A stretch of DNA of 64,000 nucleotides from Pagrus major (Eukaryota; Chordata; Actinopteri; Spariformes; Sparidae): positions 21,618,040 to 21,682,039 of the forward strand of contig NC_133225.1 of NCBI RefSeq assembly GCF_040436345.1. The letters run 5' to 3'. A model generated the notes under the pieces. The model ran no database searches. It had not been told where the DNA came from and saw only the letters and a list, made by a program, of their open reading frames with translations. Shown piece after piece: positions 1 through 50,358 of this stretch; the stretch's first letter is position 1; the number at the start of each line of letters is the position of its first letter. Both the position numbers and the translations under genes were made by a program.

Positions 1-30199
<30,199 letters not shown>

Positions 30200-30475
30200 C
30201 GGGTCTTTTAAAGGCTGCAGGTAAACCTGGAAGGGGAAGCATTGGCAATCAGAGCATATTCAGTCTGTTTCAGCTTCTTTCAAAATGCCACAACCTTTCC
30301 TGCAAACCAAATTGGGAGAAGCTGCAAGGTGGACAACAGGTTCAGGGGATGAAGTATCTAGAAGTTATTAAAGGAGTGCATGGTGCTTTTTCCAACATAA
30401 CCACAAGACATGGGTGGCTTGAGCAACCGGGCTAATTAGGTGAAGGGCAGAAGAATGTACATATAGTGCTGGTAC

Positions 30476-31909
30476 TAGGGATGTAACGGTATGAAAATTT
30501 CACACCATGGTAATAGTGACCAAAATTATCACGGTTATCGGTATACTGCGGTATTTTTAAAATGTCTTCAAAATGTTGAAAAAACACTGATACACTGATA
30601 AATTGAAATAATTTCACCAAGATTTATATTTAAATAGATTTATTATAAATTAAAAGGGTTAAGGTATAAGCAGCCTGTTTTTGAAACGCGTCCTGTAATG
30701 TCTGCGTTACAGAGGTAGAATGAGATGTACTGGCAGTAGCACTCGATTGGCCAGCAGACCCTCTCTGTGAAAAAAATGAATAGAAAATGTCATTATTAAT
30801 TATTACTGTCATTGTTACTTAATACTAAGGGTGCAACCAACAGATCACAAAACTCACAATCTAGATCATATCACTTTTGTGAGAAACAGGTTGGATAATT
30901 TTTTAGATCAAAACAAAAAGGATTATTGTTAAATTAATTATGAATACTCTATTTTGGCTCTTATCTCTATAGACACTTGTTATATTCACCATTTTATATT
31001 ATTCTTTATATATAGTCTATTCTACAAATAATCCACAAGTATTATATATTTCTGATATTACTTATATATATATATATGTTGGCTGTCTGTCTCTGTCTGC
31101 TTGCTCGTCTGTTGTCAATGGACTCGGTCAATCTGATTGGTCAAATGGCTGCTGAGCCACAGGTAGACGCTGCTCCGGTGAACGGAGCTGAGATGAAAGT
31201 CAGTCATCTCAGTCAGTTTGCATTCACTAACTCAGTCCACCCAGTACGTGTTTGTCTCAAATCCTCCTCACTGCAGCTCTGCATCAATATTTGGGGAATT
31301 ATTAGGTCGACTTTAAAAAGTGAAATCTACAATTAATAAGTGGTTCAGATAACGTGCCAAATCACGGATCAACTTCGTTCAGTTATACCACTATCTGGTC
31401 AGTTTGCATTAGTGACAACAGCAAATTAGACAGAGAAAACTCGACATACACACATCATGCACCCCAGCTTAAGGTTAATTTACCTTGCATTCGCTTAACA
31501 GTTGAGGGTGATGGTCGCGCAAATGAGTAAGTAAATTGGATGTGTTGCCGCCCCTCGCAACAACTTTCTTCTTGCAGCTCCTGCAGATAGGGCTGCCATC
31601 CTCGACCAGCTGTCCCTGAGCATTCTTATAATAACCAAAATACGCGTAGACTTCAGATTTGGTTCTCTTTGAAGGCGGAAAAATGCCTACTATCACGTCC
31701 TCCCTCCACCATGTCTTCTTCACTACATAACAAGTGCACTTTGCACGCTGCGCCTGCGTAGGGAGACTTGGATAAAGTATCTCGCGAGCTTTCCACACCG
31801 TGGTTATCGACCGCGGCGGTTACCATGGTAATTAAAACTTAAACGGTAACCTTCACCGTCGGGAATTTTACCGTGGTTTACCGTGACACCGGTAACCGTT
31901 ACATCCCTA
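30476..31909 (-). mobile_element. Internally deleted hAT transposon with intact ends
   Basis: The left end tagggatgtaacggt is the exact inverse of the right end accgttacatcccta. The 8-base sequence gctggtac flanks it at 30468-30475 and again at 31910-31917, the 8-bp target duplication diagnostic of hAT elements. Minus-strand remains of a transposase (BED finger exon and following exon) lie inside, but the catalytic and dimerisation regions are missing. It is therefore non-autonomous. Confidence 0.93.
30648..31798 (-). pseudogene. hAT transposase remnant: BED zinc finger plus linker
   Basis: Exon 31798-31484 encodes a BED-type zinc finger. The visible motifs are SEVYAYFGYYKNAQGQLVED, the CxxC pair in PICRSCKKK and the HxxxH pair in HLRDHH. 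A donor (GCAAG/GTAAAT) ends the exon at 31484. An acceptor at 30764 opens a second exon (RGSAGQSSATAS through FQKQAAYTL) in phase 0, then unrelated AT-rich sequence leads to a stop. This is the usual ZBED/hAT transposase N-terminus with the DDE core deleted. It lies in the same orientation as kdm4b. Confidence 0.8.
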
Positions 31910-32589
31910 GCTGGTACAATAAAACTAGAGATCATAACAGCAGACACAGATTGGTTTTAGAATCAGTTTCTGTTTTTTAGTCAAAACTAACTTTTGTCAA
32001 TAGTGTTCATGGAAAAAAATCCAGGCAGAAACTACTACTGATGTGACCAAAAACAACCCAACTGGACACCATTTCTGAATTTTTGTCTGAACCAAGGTAT
32101 CCATGCTCACCTGAAGAATACCACTTGCAGTATTGTTTAAAGGGTAAAAATTACTCTGAGAAACAAAACTTAAGGTTAACTGCTACTGGGCCTAACAATG
32201 TTTCAGGAGGAAGCCCTGTGTTATATAGTAAGCCTATCTGTTTTTGCATAAACATTTAAACAGATGGTAGATAAAGTACATTTTGTTTCCCTCACATCAT
32301 TCACCAACTGCCCATCTCCCTTTCTGTCTGTCATCCACATACTCCCTTTCTTTATCTCTCTCTCCTAAGACCAGTCAGACTTAACTTCAATTTACAGGAT
32401 ATTTCCTCCCAACACCCTAATACTGAAACAACTACCAACTAATGCTTACTTACTTTTTCAACAGACGTTGTAAAACTTTAGCAGCCCTGAGGCTTCTGTA
32501 TGACTATGCAGGAGCACCAAGTACAGCAAACTCTCTCCTGATAGCTTCAAGGCCACAGGTGCATATACTGCATTTCAGCTCTAATTTCC

Positions 32590-32880
32590 AGTTACTGGTG
32601 CAATTAGTCAATGAATCTATTAGTCAGCTGAAAGAAATTTGAGTCAGCAACTATTTTGAGAATCTTTCAATCTTGAAGGAATTTTTTCACGCAAAATGAC
32701 CATCCACTCTTGGCTTGAGCTTTTCCAATCTGATGATTTCTCATTTTTTATATTAAACTGAATATCTTTAGGTTTTTGGCTGTTGGTATGACAAACAAAG
32801 CAATAAGCAGATGTCACACTGTGCTCAGAGAACTTGTGACAATTGAAAAAATAGATAGCTGATAGTTGCAGCTATACTTA
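32590..32880. repeat. Dispersed AT-rich repeat family, diverged copy
   Basis: Contains 'gtgcaattagtcaatgaatc', 'cagcaactattttgagaatc' and ends 'gctgatagttgcagctat', matching the family's termini and layout. Confidence 0.55.
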
Positions 32881-34417
32881 ATCTAGGCGAGAAAACAGCA
32901 TATGTTCTACATGGGTCTTATTTGGCTATGTTCCTTTCCCCCAATACTTCATAAAATCAAAAATGTGTCCATTTAGTCAGGTACTATAGTCAGCAGAGAG
33001 AATAGAGTTGTGTCTTTCAAGAGAGAACTGCAATGCATCAGTTATTTTTGAGAGATTTCCCATCACAAGACATGCAGGTGACAATATATTAACTGTTAGA
33101 TGAAGATGTTATCTGATTGAGGTTGAACTGACATGACATTGGCACTGTCAACCACACAGCCAAAACCTCAATAAATATGTCTCGGTGACTGCAATAAATG
33201 TGCCACTTTGTGTTTTTTTAATCACACTTGACAATATAGACGGGTATAATAATGATATCTTTATTTAAAAAAAGATTTCAGCTTCAGGACTGGCATGTCA
33301 GAAAATGATAACCCATTTAACATTACAATTTGCTTTAAAACACTTAAACAAGCTTTGATATACTGAATATTGTTTCTGGCTTAAACTGAATAAATACACA
33401 CAAAACATCTGTCATCCACAAGGTAAAAAGCAACACTAGCTGTAGATCCACTGTGAGTTCCTACTGCAATCCAAGGCAAATGGAGACAATTCAACTAGTC
33501 ATTTGCATGAAGCACAAATAGCCTGTAGTCCATGAAAACATGCCCAGAGCTTGAAACAGCACAGTCAGCTTTCAACCACGTGAATGAAAATAGAGTAGTT
33601 AGGCATGTTTTGCTTTAAAATTACATTTACAAATAAATCACACTCCAACACAACAGTGTGTCCTCCTTAGTGACTGAGAAAGGCATAGCTGGCGGTTCAT
33701 AAAGCAACCAAAGTAACAATTTACAGCAATCTTTACTTAAAAAAATATTAACAGCCACTCATCCAAATTCGTGTAACGTTATCTCACAAGCAAGGACCCT
33801 CTTTGAAACCGGGACTGACCTATTCAGGAGGTGCAAGGCCACATGACCCCCAGCTGTCTAACCACAACAAAAATGGGCCTACAAAGCCCCTTTAACTTCA
33901 TCCGGGCCTGAAGTGTATATACTGCAGCACGCTGCCCTCCGCAATGAGCACTGAGATGCTAATACGCACAAACTGCTTTGGTAACGTAACCCCTGATAGC
34001 TAACTCCTTTATCTGCTTGGTGTGAGTAAATGGAGCTGTTGAGGCTACTGCTGCTAAGGGCGACGATGGCTCTGCACAGCTGACATTAACTGTTAGCATT
34101 TTATCTAAGATGACAGCGAACAAAAAACTGTAGCCGACACGCTAACAAATTAATACAACGTGCAACTCGCTTTAACATTTAATAGGGTCCACCAGAGATG
34201 TGCCAAGACGTGAAAGCAACCGTTCAAGCAGAACTGCACTTTACCGTACCCAAACGTTTATGTGCTCTTAGCCAACACTGGCTAGCTCGTAGCTAGCTAC
34301 TTCCATATCTGCATTTAGAAAAAACAAAACACCGCGACGACAGACAGCACACATCACTATTACACGAGCATACGGTCATCGAAAATGAATAAAATGAGCC
34401 CTTTTGAAATATATTAC

Positions 34418-34500
34418 CTCCTGCAGCAAAGTAGTGTCCTCTCTCTGTTTCTTTCAATCGATTTGGTTTCGCTTTGTAAAAATTCCCTTGATCGATTTTC
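34418..34500 (-). other. kdm4b: kdm4b non-coding first exon (5' UTR), 5' end approximate
   Basis: A strong donor (CAGGAG then GTAATA) lies at 34418. The next acceptor used is at 30227, giving a first intron of about 4.2 kb. No ATG in frame with the main reading frame is needed here. The transcription start is not visible and the right boundary is a guess. Confidence 0.5.
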
Positions 34501-34519
34501 TTCTAGCATTAGCTAGCTG

Positions 34520-34640
34520 GAGCTATATTGGAGTCACGCCCACTTTAGAAAGCACATCTTGCGATTGGTTGAATCACCCGGATGATAGAATTCTTGGCAA
34601 CAAAGTCAACAACATGATTGGCTTGTTGATTTATTGACAC
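34520..34640 (-). promoter_or_regulatory. kdm4b proximal promoter with three inverted CCAAT boxes
   Basis: On the minus strand, CCAAT pentamers lie at 34531-34527, 34568-34564 and 34621-34617, just upstream of the first exon. A GC/CACCC-like box (plus-strand cacgccc) lies at about 34535. No TATA box is evident. Multiple NF-Y sites at such spacing are typical of TATA-less vertebrate promoters. The assignment rests on position only. Confidence 0.5.
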
Positions 34641-35340
34641 ACAAGTCAACCAATGATGATAGGCACTTACTACTATTCGTCATCGGTGCTTGTACTTAAA
34701 CGATGTGCACGCACCTCACGTAGACACTGCCGGGTTCGCTAAGGCTTTTATGCTCTATTGACCATGACAAAAATAAAACAGCCACAAAGCAAATAAACAT
34801 GTTTTACCAGTAACCTAATGATGATCCCGATAGGAGTTCGTCCAAGAACACATCATGCCCCATTAAGGTGTTCATTTTCCAGAGAAGAACACATCATGCC
34901 CGATTAAGGTGCTCATTTTCCAGTTTCTCTGAATCTTGTGTTTGAGTGACTTCCTACCCTTTAGTAGATAATAAGAACATTTGAAATCGTTTTTGTACCT
35001 AAATCTATTATTGAAAAATATTATTTTGATTGAGAAATATATTTTTTAGCAGGTTTATATTTATCCATATTCTTCTTATTCATGTGTATTCATGCAAGTT
35101 TAATTCCGTCTTTTAGACAGTTAAAGCTGATGGTAACAGGTATAGAGTATTGTCAGCATTGTGTACAGTGGAGTGTGCAAAAAGTGACACTACTAATTTT
35201 AAACAGTTGAGTAGTCCCTCAATGCACACAATGAAGAGGAACAGAAAACCATGGTGTCATGGGGAGACAGGACAAGCTAACCCAGGTGCGAAGATCATTA
35301 TACATAACAAAAAAAACTTGACAAAACATCTAATTTTCAT
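34641..35340. other. Intergenic region between uhrf1 and kdm4b
   Basis: Short spacer holding the 41-bp direct repeat and AT-rich sequence. No gene or RNA feature was recognised. The boundary with the uhrf1 3' UTR is uncertain. Confidence 0.5.
34844..34923. repeat. Two-copy direct repeat, about 41-bp period
   Basis: aagaacacatcatgccc...attaaggtg...tcattttccag occurs at 34844 and again at 34885 with two substitutions. It lies between the uhrf1 3' end and the kdm4b promoter. Confidence 0.9.
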
Positions 35341-35343
35341 GTT

Positions 35344-35796
35344 TTTATTGAATAACACTGAAAATGTATTGACAAATCTTTGCACCGAACGTGTGCAAGC
35401 AATTCTAAAACTACATATCAAAACTAAAAATGGACTAAAAATTATACAATTTCTGAAAATATACATTTCCCAGTCTATGCAAATATTTGTCTCTGTTAAA
35501 ACTCAAAATGCTGGCATGTGGATGGACATTGTCACACACTATTGTTGAAATTCAACACCAAATATTCATATTCAAGACAAAAGGCAACGGCAAAATATAT
35601 AACAAATTCAGATAATTTAGCTGATTCAATATCAAATTTCAAGAAGAGTGTGTGGAATTTCCTTAACTGTTCAACTTAATCCCAGCATTTTGTTTTTTGT
35701 TTTTAAATTGAGGTCAGGTATTACAAGTGACCACAGGAGACAACAGTCTGAATGAACACCCCACCCCACCCCCCACCCCACAGATGGCAGTTATAG

Positions 35797-35831
<35 letters not shown>

Positions 35832-36988
35832 TACAAATTTAAATTTTTAGCAAAAAGTACAAATAAAGTTTCTAGACTCAATTGGGTTTGAGTGTCAGGG
35901 ACAATGTCTAAGAGCTAGATAGATGGGAGATTTACACTACACTCTTGGTTAAGCACTTGTTTCTTTGGACTTTATCAAATGGAACTTATTCAAACAAGGG
36001 GAATCCAAATCTATAACAAAATATAAGAACCGTAAGAATCTAACGTGTTTAGCATTCAAAGTTTTATCAAATTCATAGTAACTTTTAAACCAACTCTCAA
36101 ATAGAAATATAAAATTAATGCATGGAAATAGTTATATAGTGGAAATAGGAACCAATACAGAAAGTTAGAAAAGCCAACCACATTTGATGACACTGCTCAC
36201 CAACAAGACACTTCCTCTCAGACTGCTGAAGGAGAAAAACAAAGAACTTTTCTCACAAAATGTCATGTTAGTGCAATCTCTATCATCTGATCATGCCAGG
36301 ACTAACACATAAGACTATCATCTTGATAATTTGTATAGTTAATAAACTTCTCTTAACAGGAAGCTGCATTGTGTTTATAAAATTTGCAGCAAGCTCTTTG
36401 TCTCAGTGTTTACAAAGTACAGTACAGACAAGTCATTTGCTACAGGAGACATGGGGCCTTCCAAGTTAGATGTGATGTAGACCGCAATGATCAGATCTTT
36501 AAGAAATGGCACCAAAATGACGACCAACCACAGCCAAACTAACGGCAGACCAGCTAAGATTGAGATTCTAAACAACAGCCATGTAAAAAATAATCTCCAA
36601 ACAAGTTGGGCAAACGGCTAAACCACCTTTGACTTATGTTCTCTTATGGAGTGCTAAACATGGAGGGATTTTGTTAAAAGTAACAAACATTTTACGTGGA
36701 TAACATTAGGCATTAGTTAATGGAACAAAATGAAAAGCTGGGAGTAAAATCACAGTTGAAGGCGTTAACGGAGTAATGGTACAGTCATAAGGGAATTTTC
36801 AATTATCATTAACTACGCATCATGGCAGATCCAAGGTGAAAAATGGTAGCATTGAAGTCCACAAAAAATGTAGTTTTATAATCATTAAAAATATATTAAG
36901 AGAAACTGATTCTTTATTGCCTCTACTGAAAATTCCCCTTACAGTTTACATCACGTTTCCTCAAGCACTGAGTAGGCAGAACCAATAA
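35344..36988 (-). other. uhrf1: uhrf1 3' UTR (maximum extent) with two possible poly(A) signals
   Basis: After the stop at 36991-36989 there is no further exon. A minus-strand AATAAA lies at 36918-36913, which would give a very short UTR. Another lies at 35349-35344, giving about 1.6 kb. If the distal site is used, the UTR would contain a 28-base poly(U) run (plus-strand A run at 35802-35829). Which site is used cannot be told from sequence. Confidence 0.45.
35802..35829. repeat. A28 homopolymer
   Basis: 28 consecutive A on the plus strand, preceded by a C/A-rich low-complexity stretch (about 35757-35781). It could be the tail of a retroposed sequence or simple slippage. Confidence 0.95.
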
Positions 36989-45302
<8,314 letters not shown>

Positions 45303-45312
45303 TGCAGCTGCC

Positions 45313-48039
45313 CTGTGTAAACAGCCAAACCATGACCCATTATAACCACAATAATCAGTTTTTTATTAGATCATTTACATCATCACCTCCAGCTGACATC
45401 AGTGATCAGAAGCTAGCCAGTTTTGTGTAATATAATCAACAGACTGAGCAGATTTGTCGGCTATAAAGTGTTATTTATTTGCATTTGAGTACAAGTTGTT
45501 TGGTCACTGCAAAAATCTTTGACAAATCACATTTTTAAACAAAAGGAGTACATGAAATAAATGTACAGATCAACCCGTATAAAAAGTGTGATGAGATATG
45601 AGTATTAGGTGTCGGACCAATTTTCAAACTTTTTGTTTTTAGTATTTTCTGCTTGGAGCAGCACAGTAGTGTAGGATTTTTTTTGTATACTTTGTAACAA
45701 AATTAAAGTCTTTCTCTGCTAATGCATGGATTAATACAGTAATATTAAACACACCTGATCATTGGTTGTCTTGATTAAAGTTCATGATATGTTTTTGCAT
45801 ACGATCAAAATGTGGATGAACATCCTTTTGAGGCTGTTCAGACTAGTGTTGTAAAAATATTTAAATATATAGACATATTGATTCTGAATATTTAAATGGT
45901 TTCAGTATTCAGTTTTAGCAGTACAGACAAACCTTTACCAGCTGTTTTTTTTCCCAGCAGTGCGTGTCCACATAGCCCCACCTACCCCAGAAGTAAATTA
46001 GATTCTGTTGTTCCTAACACACAGTACACAAGCCTTGTTATATTTATCTTTCAATAAAATTCTAATTTATTCCCTTAATGTTGTGTCAACTCTTCACCAT
46101 GGTATCAAACATGCCATTTAATATTGATATTTTTCAGCTAATAATTCTCGTATCATGACAAGGCCAATTCAGTGACACTGACCAGGTCAACCTTCATTTT
46201 GAAGGTTTATTATTTTCTTGAATTAAAATTGTTGTGATTTAACTTGTTCTTACTATTTATGCACTGTTTGGTTTACTACGGATGGAACGAAAAAGACTAT
46301 TACAGACTGCGAAAAAAAAGACTCACAATAACTCGATTGTGGCGAATTTTCATTATCTGGATAATCATGAATCTAGATGACGGGATGAATATTCTCACAT
46401 AAATGACTTGAAACAGCTGCCTAGCTCACTGACGTACAGTCTTTTATTGGTTCTCTGATTTATTTTGAATTGCCTAAGCCTGTCACCATAGCTGTAGGCA
46501 TAGGTTGCACATTGTACATGAGAGAGATGAGGTTACCACCATCTATTTACACTTTACTTGTGCCAGAAGACCTTATGATTTAGGATTTATTCATTGTTGC
46601 CAAATTAAAAGGTTGAAGTGATTTCAGTTGTTTATGGTGCAATTTTAGCTTTTATTTTAAAGTTAAGAATATTTTGATGATTATTGAGATAAAATTGCAA
46701 ATCTCAATCATGCTGGACAGGGTAAGCGTGACATGACTTGCCTCGTGTTTACATGTATTCAACTTTGTTTTGTGTCTTGTACCCTGTGAACCATGACAGA
46801 ACTTTCTGAACTGTGACTTTGACTGATGTCAAATTTAAAAATAGGTTATCATTAAATCCATATAAAAGCAAGCATTTTAACATTGCTGCTTTTTGTAAGG
46901 ACTGTGTGGATATTGTTGCAGCACAAACTTCCTGTCAATTTCATCATTTAAGGTCAGGACGCTTTTTTTAAAACGGTCTCAATCACATTAACTTTATTCA
47001 GTGAATTACCCAAATGATTCTCAGTAGTAGAGTTATGATTATGCCAGTCCCAGTCCCGTGTATTGTCCTGCTGTCAGCACTGGGCTGTCACCTCAACAGA
47101 GTATGAGAAAGGGAGGGAACAAGCTGATTTAAATACAGTGCGGGAAACTGAGCTGCAGGCCACTCCCAGTTCTTTTAAAGCGAGCACATCCGGACGGGAG
47201 GGAGCGCTAGCAAACAATGTGCCCTCGCTCTCTGACAATAAAAGCACGCCGAAATACTACCTTGTTTGTAGTTTTAAATCGATTATTACAATATTAAATC
47301 GATCCTTTGCCCGCGGAGGCCGTGATCTGCTCTTATGTGGTGGTAAGGAGCGAGCTCGACGGCTGCTTGCCTTTTACTTTTGCGCTCTCAGCTGAGGTCC
47401 TGTTCGCTCTGCTGGCTCGAAATGAACCAACACCAGTGGGGGGGAAAAAAACACGAGTAATAACACCAAAAACAAACGACTTCCTCCAACCTACGAGGCG
47501 TGATACCACCGACACCATTCATTGTTTTCAAAATGCACACGAAAACATGAGCCAATTCATCACAATCCTGAAAAACAGGAAAATAGACAATCCGTTTAAG
47601 GTTAGCGTATTTGTTTTGCTTCACAGGAAGCCGTGGAGGAGCCAGGCTGGTTGAAATGTCACCATGCGCTGCACATTATGCAGCTTTACTACAGATAAAC
47701 AACACAAGATAACAGTCAAGTTTATCACCCACCCAGCAATGCTTAGCTACAGCACACCACGTTACAACTTATTGTTAAGAGAGCTTTCAACTAGTGCGTT
47801 ACCAACAAGAAATCAGAGTGCATTCAACAACACGAAAACTGTCCTGGTGACAGAAAGATTTGATTCATTTTTAATTTAACATCTGGCCGGCCAGGGCACT
47901 TGGTGCAGCACATCAAGCCAAACAGAAACGAGGTAGGACTTTGTCAAGTTAGCTAACCTTAGTAAGCTAGCTAGTGAGTGAAGATATCAATGAATACATT
48001 TGTAAAAGTTATCAGAACATGAGGAAAAAGCTGCTTTAC
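45313..48039 (-). other. uhrf1 first intron
   Basis: Contains a repeat (about 46318-46715) shared with 54153-54500. A GC-richer stretch at about 47100-47420 includes a minus-strand TTTCCCGC E2F-type site at 47147-47140 and could be an alternative promoter. No coding exon was recognised. Confidence 0.5.
46318..46715. repeat. About 400-bp repeat, copy 1 of 2
   Basis: Phrases 'ataaatgacttgaaacagct', 'gcctagctcactgacgtaca' and 'tattttgatgattattgaga' match the kcnn1-intron copy in the same order. The family is unnamed. Confidence 0.65.
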
Positions 48040-48130
48040 CTGTTTGTTCGTCCAAGTGAAAGCAAGAAATTGACGTTTAAGGAGTAACGCGCACGTTTTC
48101 TCCAAATAACTCTTAAAGCAAGGTTTGCAC
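48040..48130 (-). other. uhrf1: Probable uhrf1 non-coding first exon
   Basis: A donor (ACAAACAG/GTAAAG) at 48040 could splice to the acceptor at 45313. The CpG-rich sequence just upstream looks like a promoter. The transcription start is not determined. Confidence 0.5.
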
Positions 48131-48199
48131 GACCAACTCTATGCCTTGCTGGAGATAGATCAATGAGTTATTCTTCAAGACTTTCATAGCCCGCCTGCT

Positions 48200-48320
48200 C
48201 TAAAAAAGTCCGCTTCATTATTGGTTGATTTTCTCTGGACAAGTCGAGCTCATTGGCCGGCAGACCTGTCAATCTGGAATGTGACTGGAGCTTAGCCTCA
48301 GCGCGCGAAACGACATTCTC
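48200..48320 (-). promoter_or_regulatory. uhrf1 proximal promoter: E2F consensus and two CCAAT boxes
   Basis: On the minus strand, TTTCGCGC (exact E2F core) is at 48310-48303. CCAAT pentamers are at 48256-48252 and 48224-48220, and the whole region is CpG-containing. A GGCGGGA-type motif also lies at about 48595-48601. E2F control of UHRF1 in S phase is established for the family. The sites here are motif matches only. Confidence 0.55.
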
Positions 48321-48419
48321 GTGGGTGCAGCTCGCCTCCTGACAAGTTATCGCGAGATTACGCAGCGCCCTGTAAACCGGTAACCCGGAGAGACAGATGG
48401 TGGTTCTGGTAAACAACCT

Positions 48420-50358
48420 CGCTGGTCGTGTTGTTTATCACCTCTGACGCACGACTGCCTCGTTATTTGGTTTCACAATGAGTCTCATTCTTGAAACAAA
48501 TTGTCCGCGTTTGTTCAACTTTTGTGTGGAAGCCACGGATTGACTCAAACAATGCTGTTTAATTAATGAAGTGCAATTACGTCTCCTTTTGTTTGGCGGG
48601 AGCTGAAGGCGGAAGAGGCCACCTCAGTTCAAGCTAGTTCCCTGAAAATCAGAAGTAGGCGTTTGTGTGAGGGGAGGACCTATATTGGGTACATAGATTA
48701 TATAAATTGTGTGCGTTTGTTTGCAAAATGTGTGGTTGGGCTGTCCTTGAGGCCCTCTGATCCCTGTGGCCACTGCATTCACGTCTCAATTCTGGCCCTC
48801 CAGCCATTAGTTAAAAATAAACAGTCATAAAAATAATAATTAAAACGTGTACACTACTCTAAATTAGTCAGGGATATGGAAAAAACGCCAAACGAAATGT
48901 GTTACAAAAATGTTCACAAAAAACAAAATAAAAACTCAGAAATGTCACAGAATAAACAATCAAGTGAATTTCCCAATATATCTAATTATTTTTGAGCAGT
49001 GTAGGCCTAGGCTAGGATTTGACAAGCACAAATTATTTCCTAAAACCTAGATCTGTCTGTAACACAATTGACCTTTATGTGATGCCATTTTCATGCAGAA
49101 TAGTTACTTTACTAACAAGTTCTGCCAAGAGAAACATAAGGAAACCCGTGACAGAAGTATATTTTTGACTGAGTTATATGTTGTGTTCTGGAAAACGGAA
49201 GTCTTAGGCCTATTCAGGGTTCCTGATTTTCTTGAGTTTTACCCATTCGTACCTGACTGTTGTCTCATTCTTAAATGATTAAAATCACACAGTCAGGTTT
49301 CTCCTCTTTTCTATGTTCTTCATCTCTGTTCTTCATTTAGTCTCTCCCACACAGTTACAGTAGCTGTCAGTTCAGATGCAGCGAAAGGAGGGGAAGAGGA
49401 GGAGAGAGTAGCCAAAATTCAAATTCAAATTCAATTCAAAGTGTCTAATGTCATATGCACAGTAAGGAAACATGTTTCCCTGTACAATGAAATTCTTCCT
49501 TTGCTGTCCATAAAATCCCTTTATATACATATATGATATATACAACAAAAATATACAAAATAAAGCTATTTTTAAAGGCAGCATGTGAAAAATAAAGAAA
49601 ATAGCAGCAACAACAACAATAATAATAATAACAAAAAAACAGTGCAAATGTGAGCCATGCAATTATGCATGTGCAATTTGAAAATGTAAACAAATGTAAA
49701 CAGTCGGGACAGTTATATGAGGTAGACGTGATTGTAAACTCCTATCTGCTGTTAAGGAGTCTGATAGCAGTAGGAAAGAAAGAGTTCTTTAGTCTGGTGG
49801 TCTTGGATTTAACACTTTTGTTTATTTGATGTGAATTGAATTGAGTTATTTCAACCAGAAGTGAGAAAGAGGTGAACATACATGTGTATTTATTTGTGAT
49901 GAAATTACAAATCAAGTACACCAATAAGTAATGATTTTTTGACCACCTGCCTATTAACATAATGTCAATGAATACATACAATAACAGTAGCACTGCAGGC
50001 AGACACTAAAGGATTGACCAGATGTTTTCAACTTCTGATTAGAAAGTTTTCAGCGCTGGTTTTTTTAGGCTATATTAAGAAAAGGCCCTTTTTTTTTAAA
50101 TGTTTAAAGGAAATTATTCCTGAGGTCCGGACCTTGGTGTCCTTATTGCTGGTTAAGGACAAGGGCCTATCTGTATTAAAGTTTATTAAAGAAGTTTAAA
50201 AAACCACAATGTGTGGCTGCTACAAAGTATTACAAAGTACACATGTACCTGTGACATCTCATTCATACAAAAAGACTAAGATATTAATGTTGTATAGGCA
50301 AAGGGAAACACAGGGTTTCAGGACTATAATGTTCCCGAGTTCTAAAATATGAATTAAC
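48420..50358. other. Intergenic region between kcnn1 and uhrf1
   Basis: No gene was recognised. It contains a retroelement-like repeat (49418-49835). This is where the kcnn1-ccdc124 block meets the uhrf1-kdm4b block. Confidence 0.55.
49418..49835. repeat. Dispersed retroelement-like repeat
   Basis: Begins with repeated 'aaattcaaattc' and 'gtcatatgcacagtaaggaa', continues 'ccctgtacaatgaaattctt' and ends with 'aaggagtctgatagcagtag ... gtctggtggtcttggattta'. These two phrases are joined in many fish genomes as one interspersed repeat (recall, not searched). A caacaacaacaataataata microsatellite lies inside at about 49608-49632. Confidence 0.55.

Larger units (their letters stand above)
30227..34417 (-). 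other. kdm4b first intron
   Basis: Intron between the non-coding first exon and the start-codon exon. It holds the hAT element (30476-31909), a copy of the AT-rich repeat (32590-32880), and otherwise nothing recognisable. Confidence 0.6.

Noticed and set aside
47063-47654. Plus-strand frames of 110 and 115 codons at the uhrf1 5' end as a divergent gene
   Set aside because: No domain or splice support; the region is GC-rich promoter-like sequence in which long frames arise easily.
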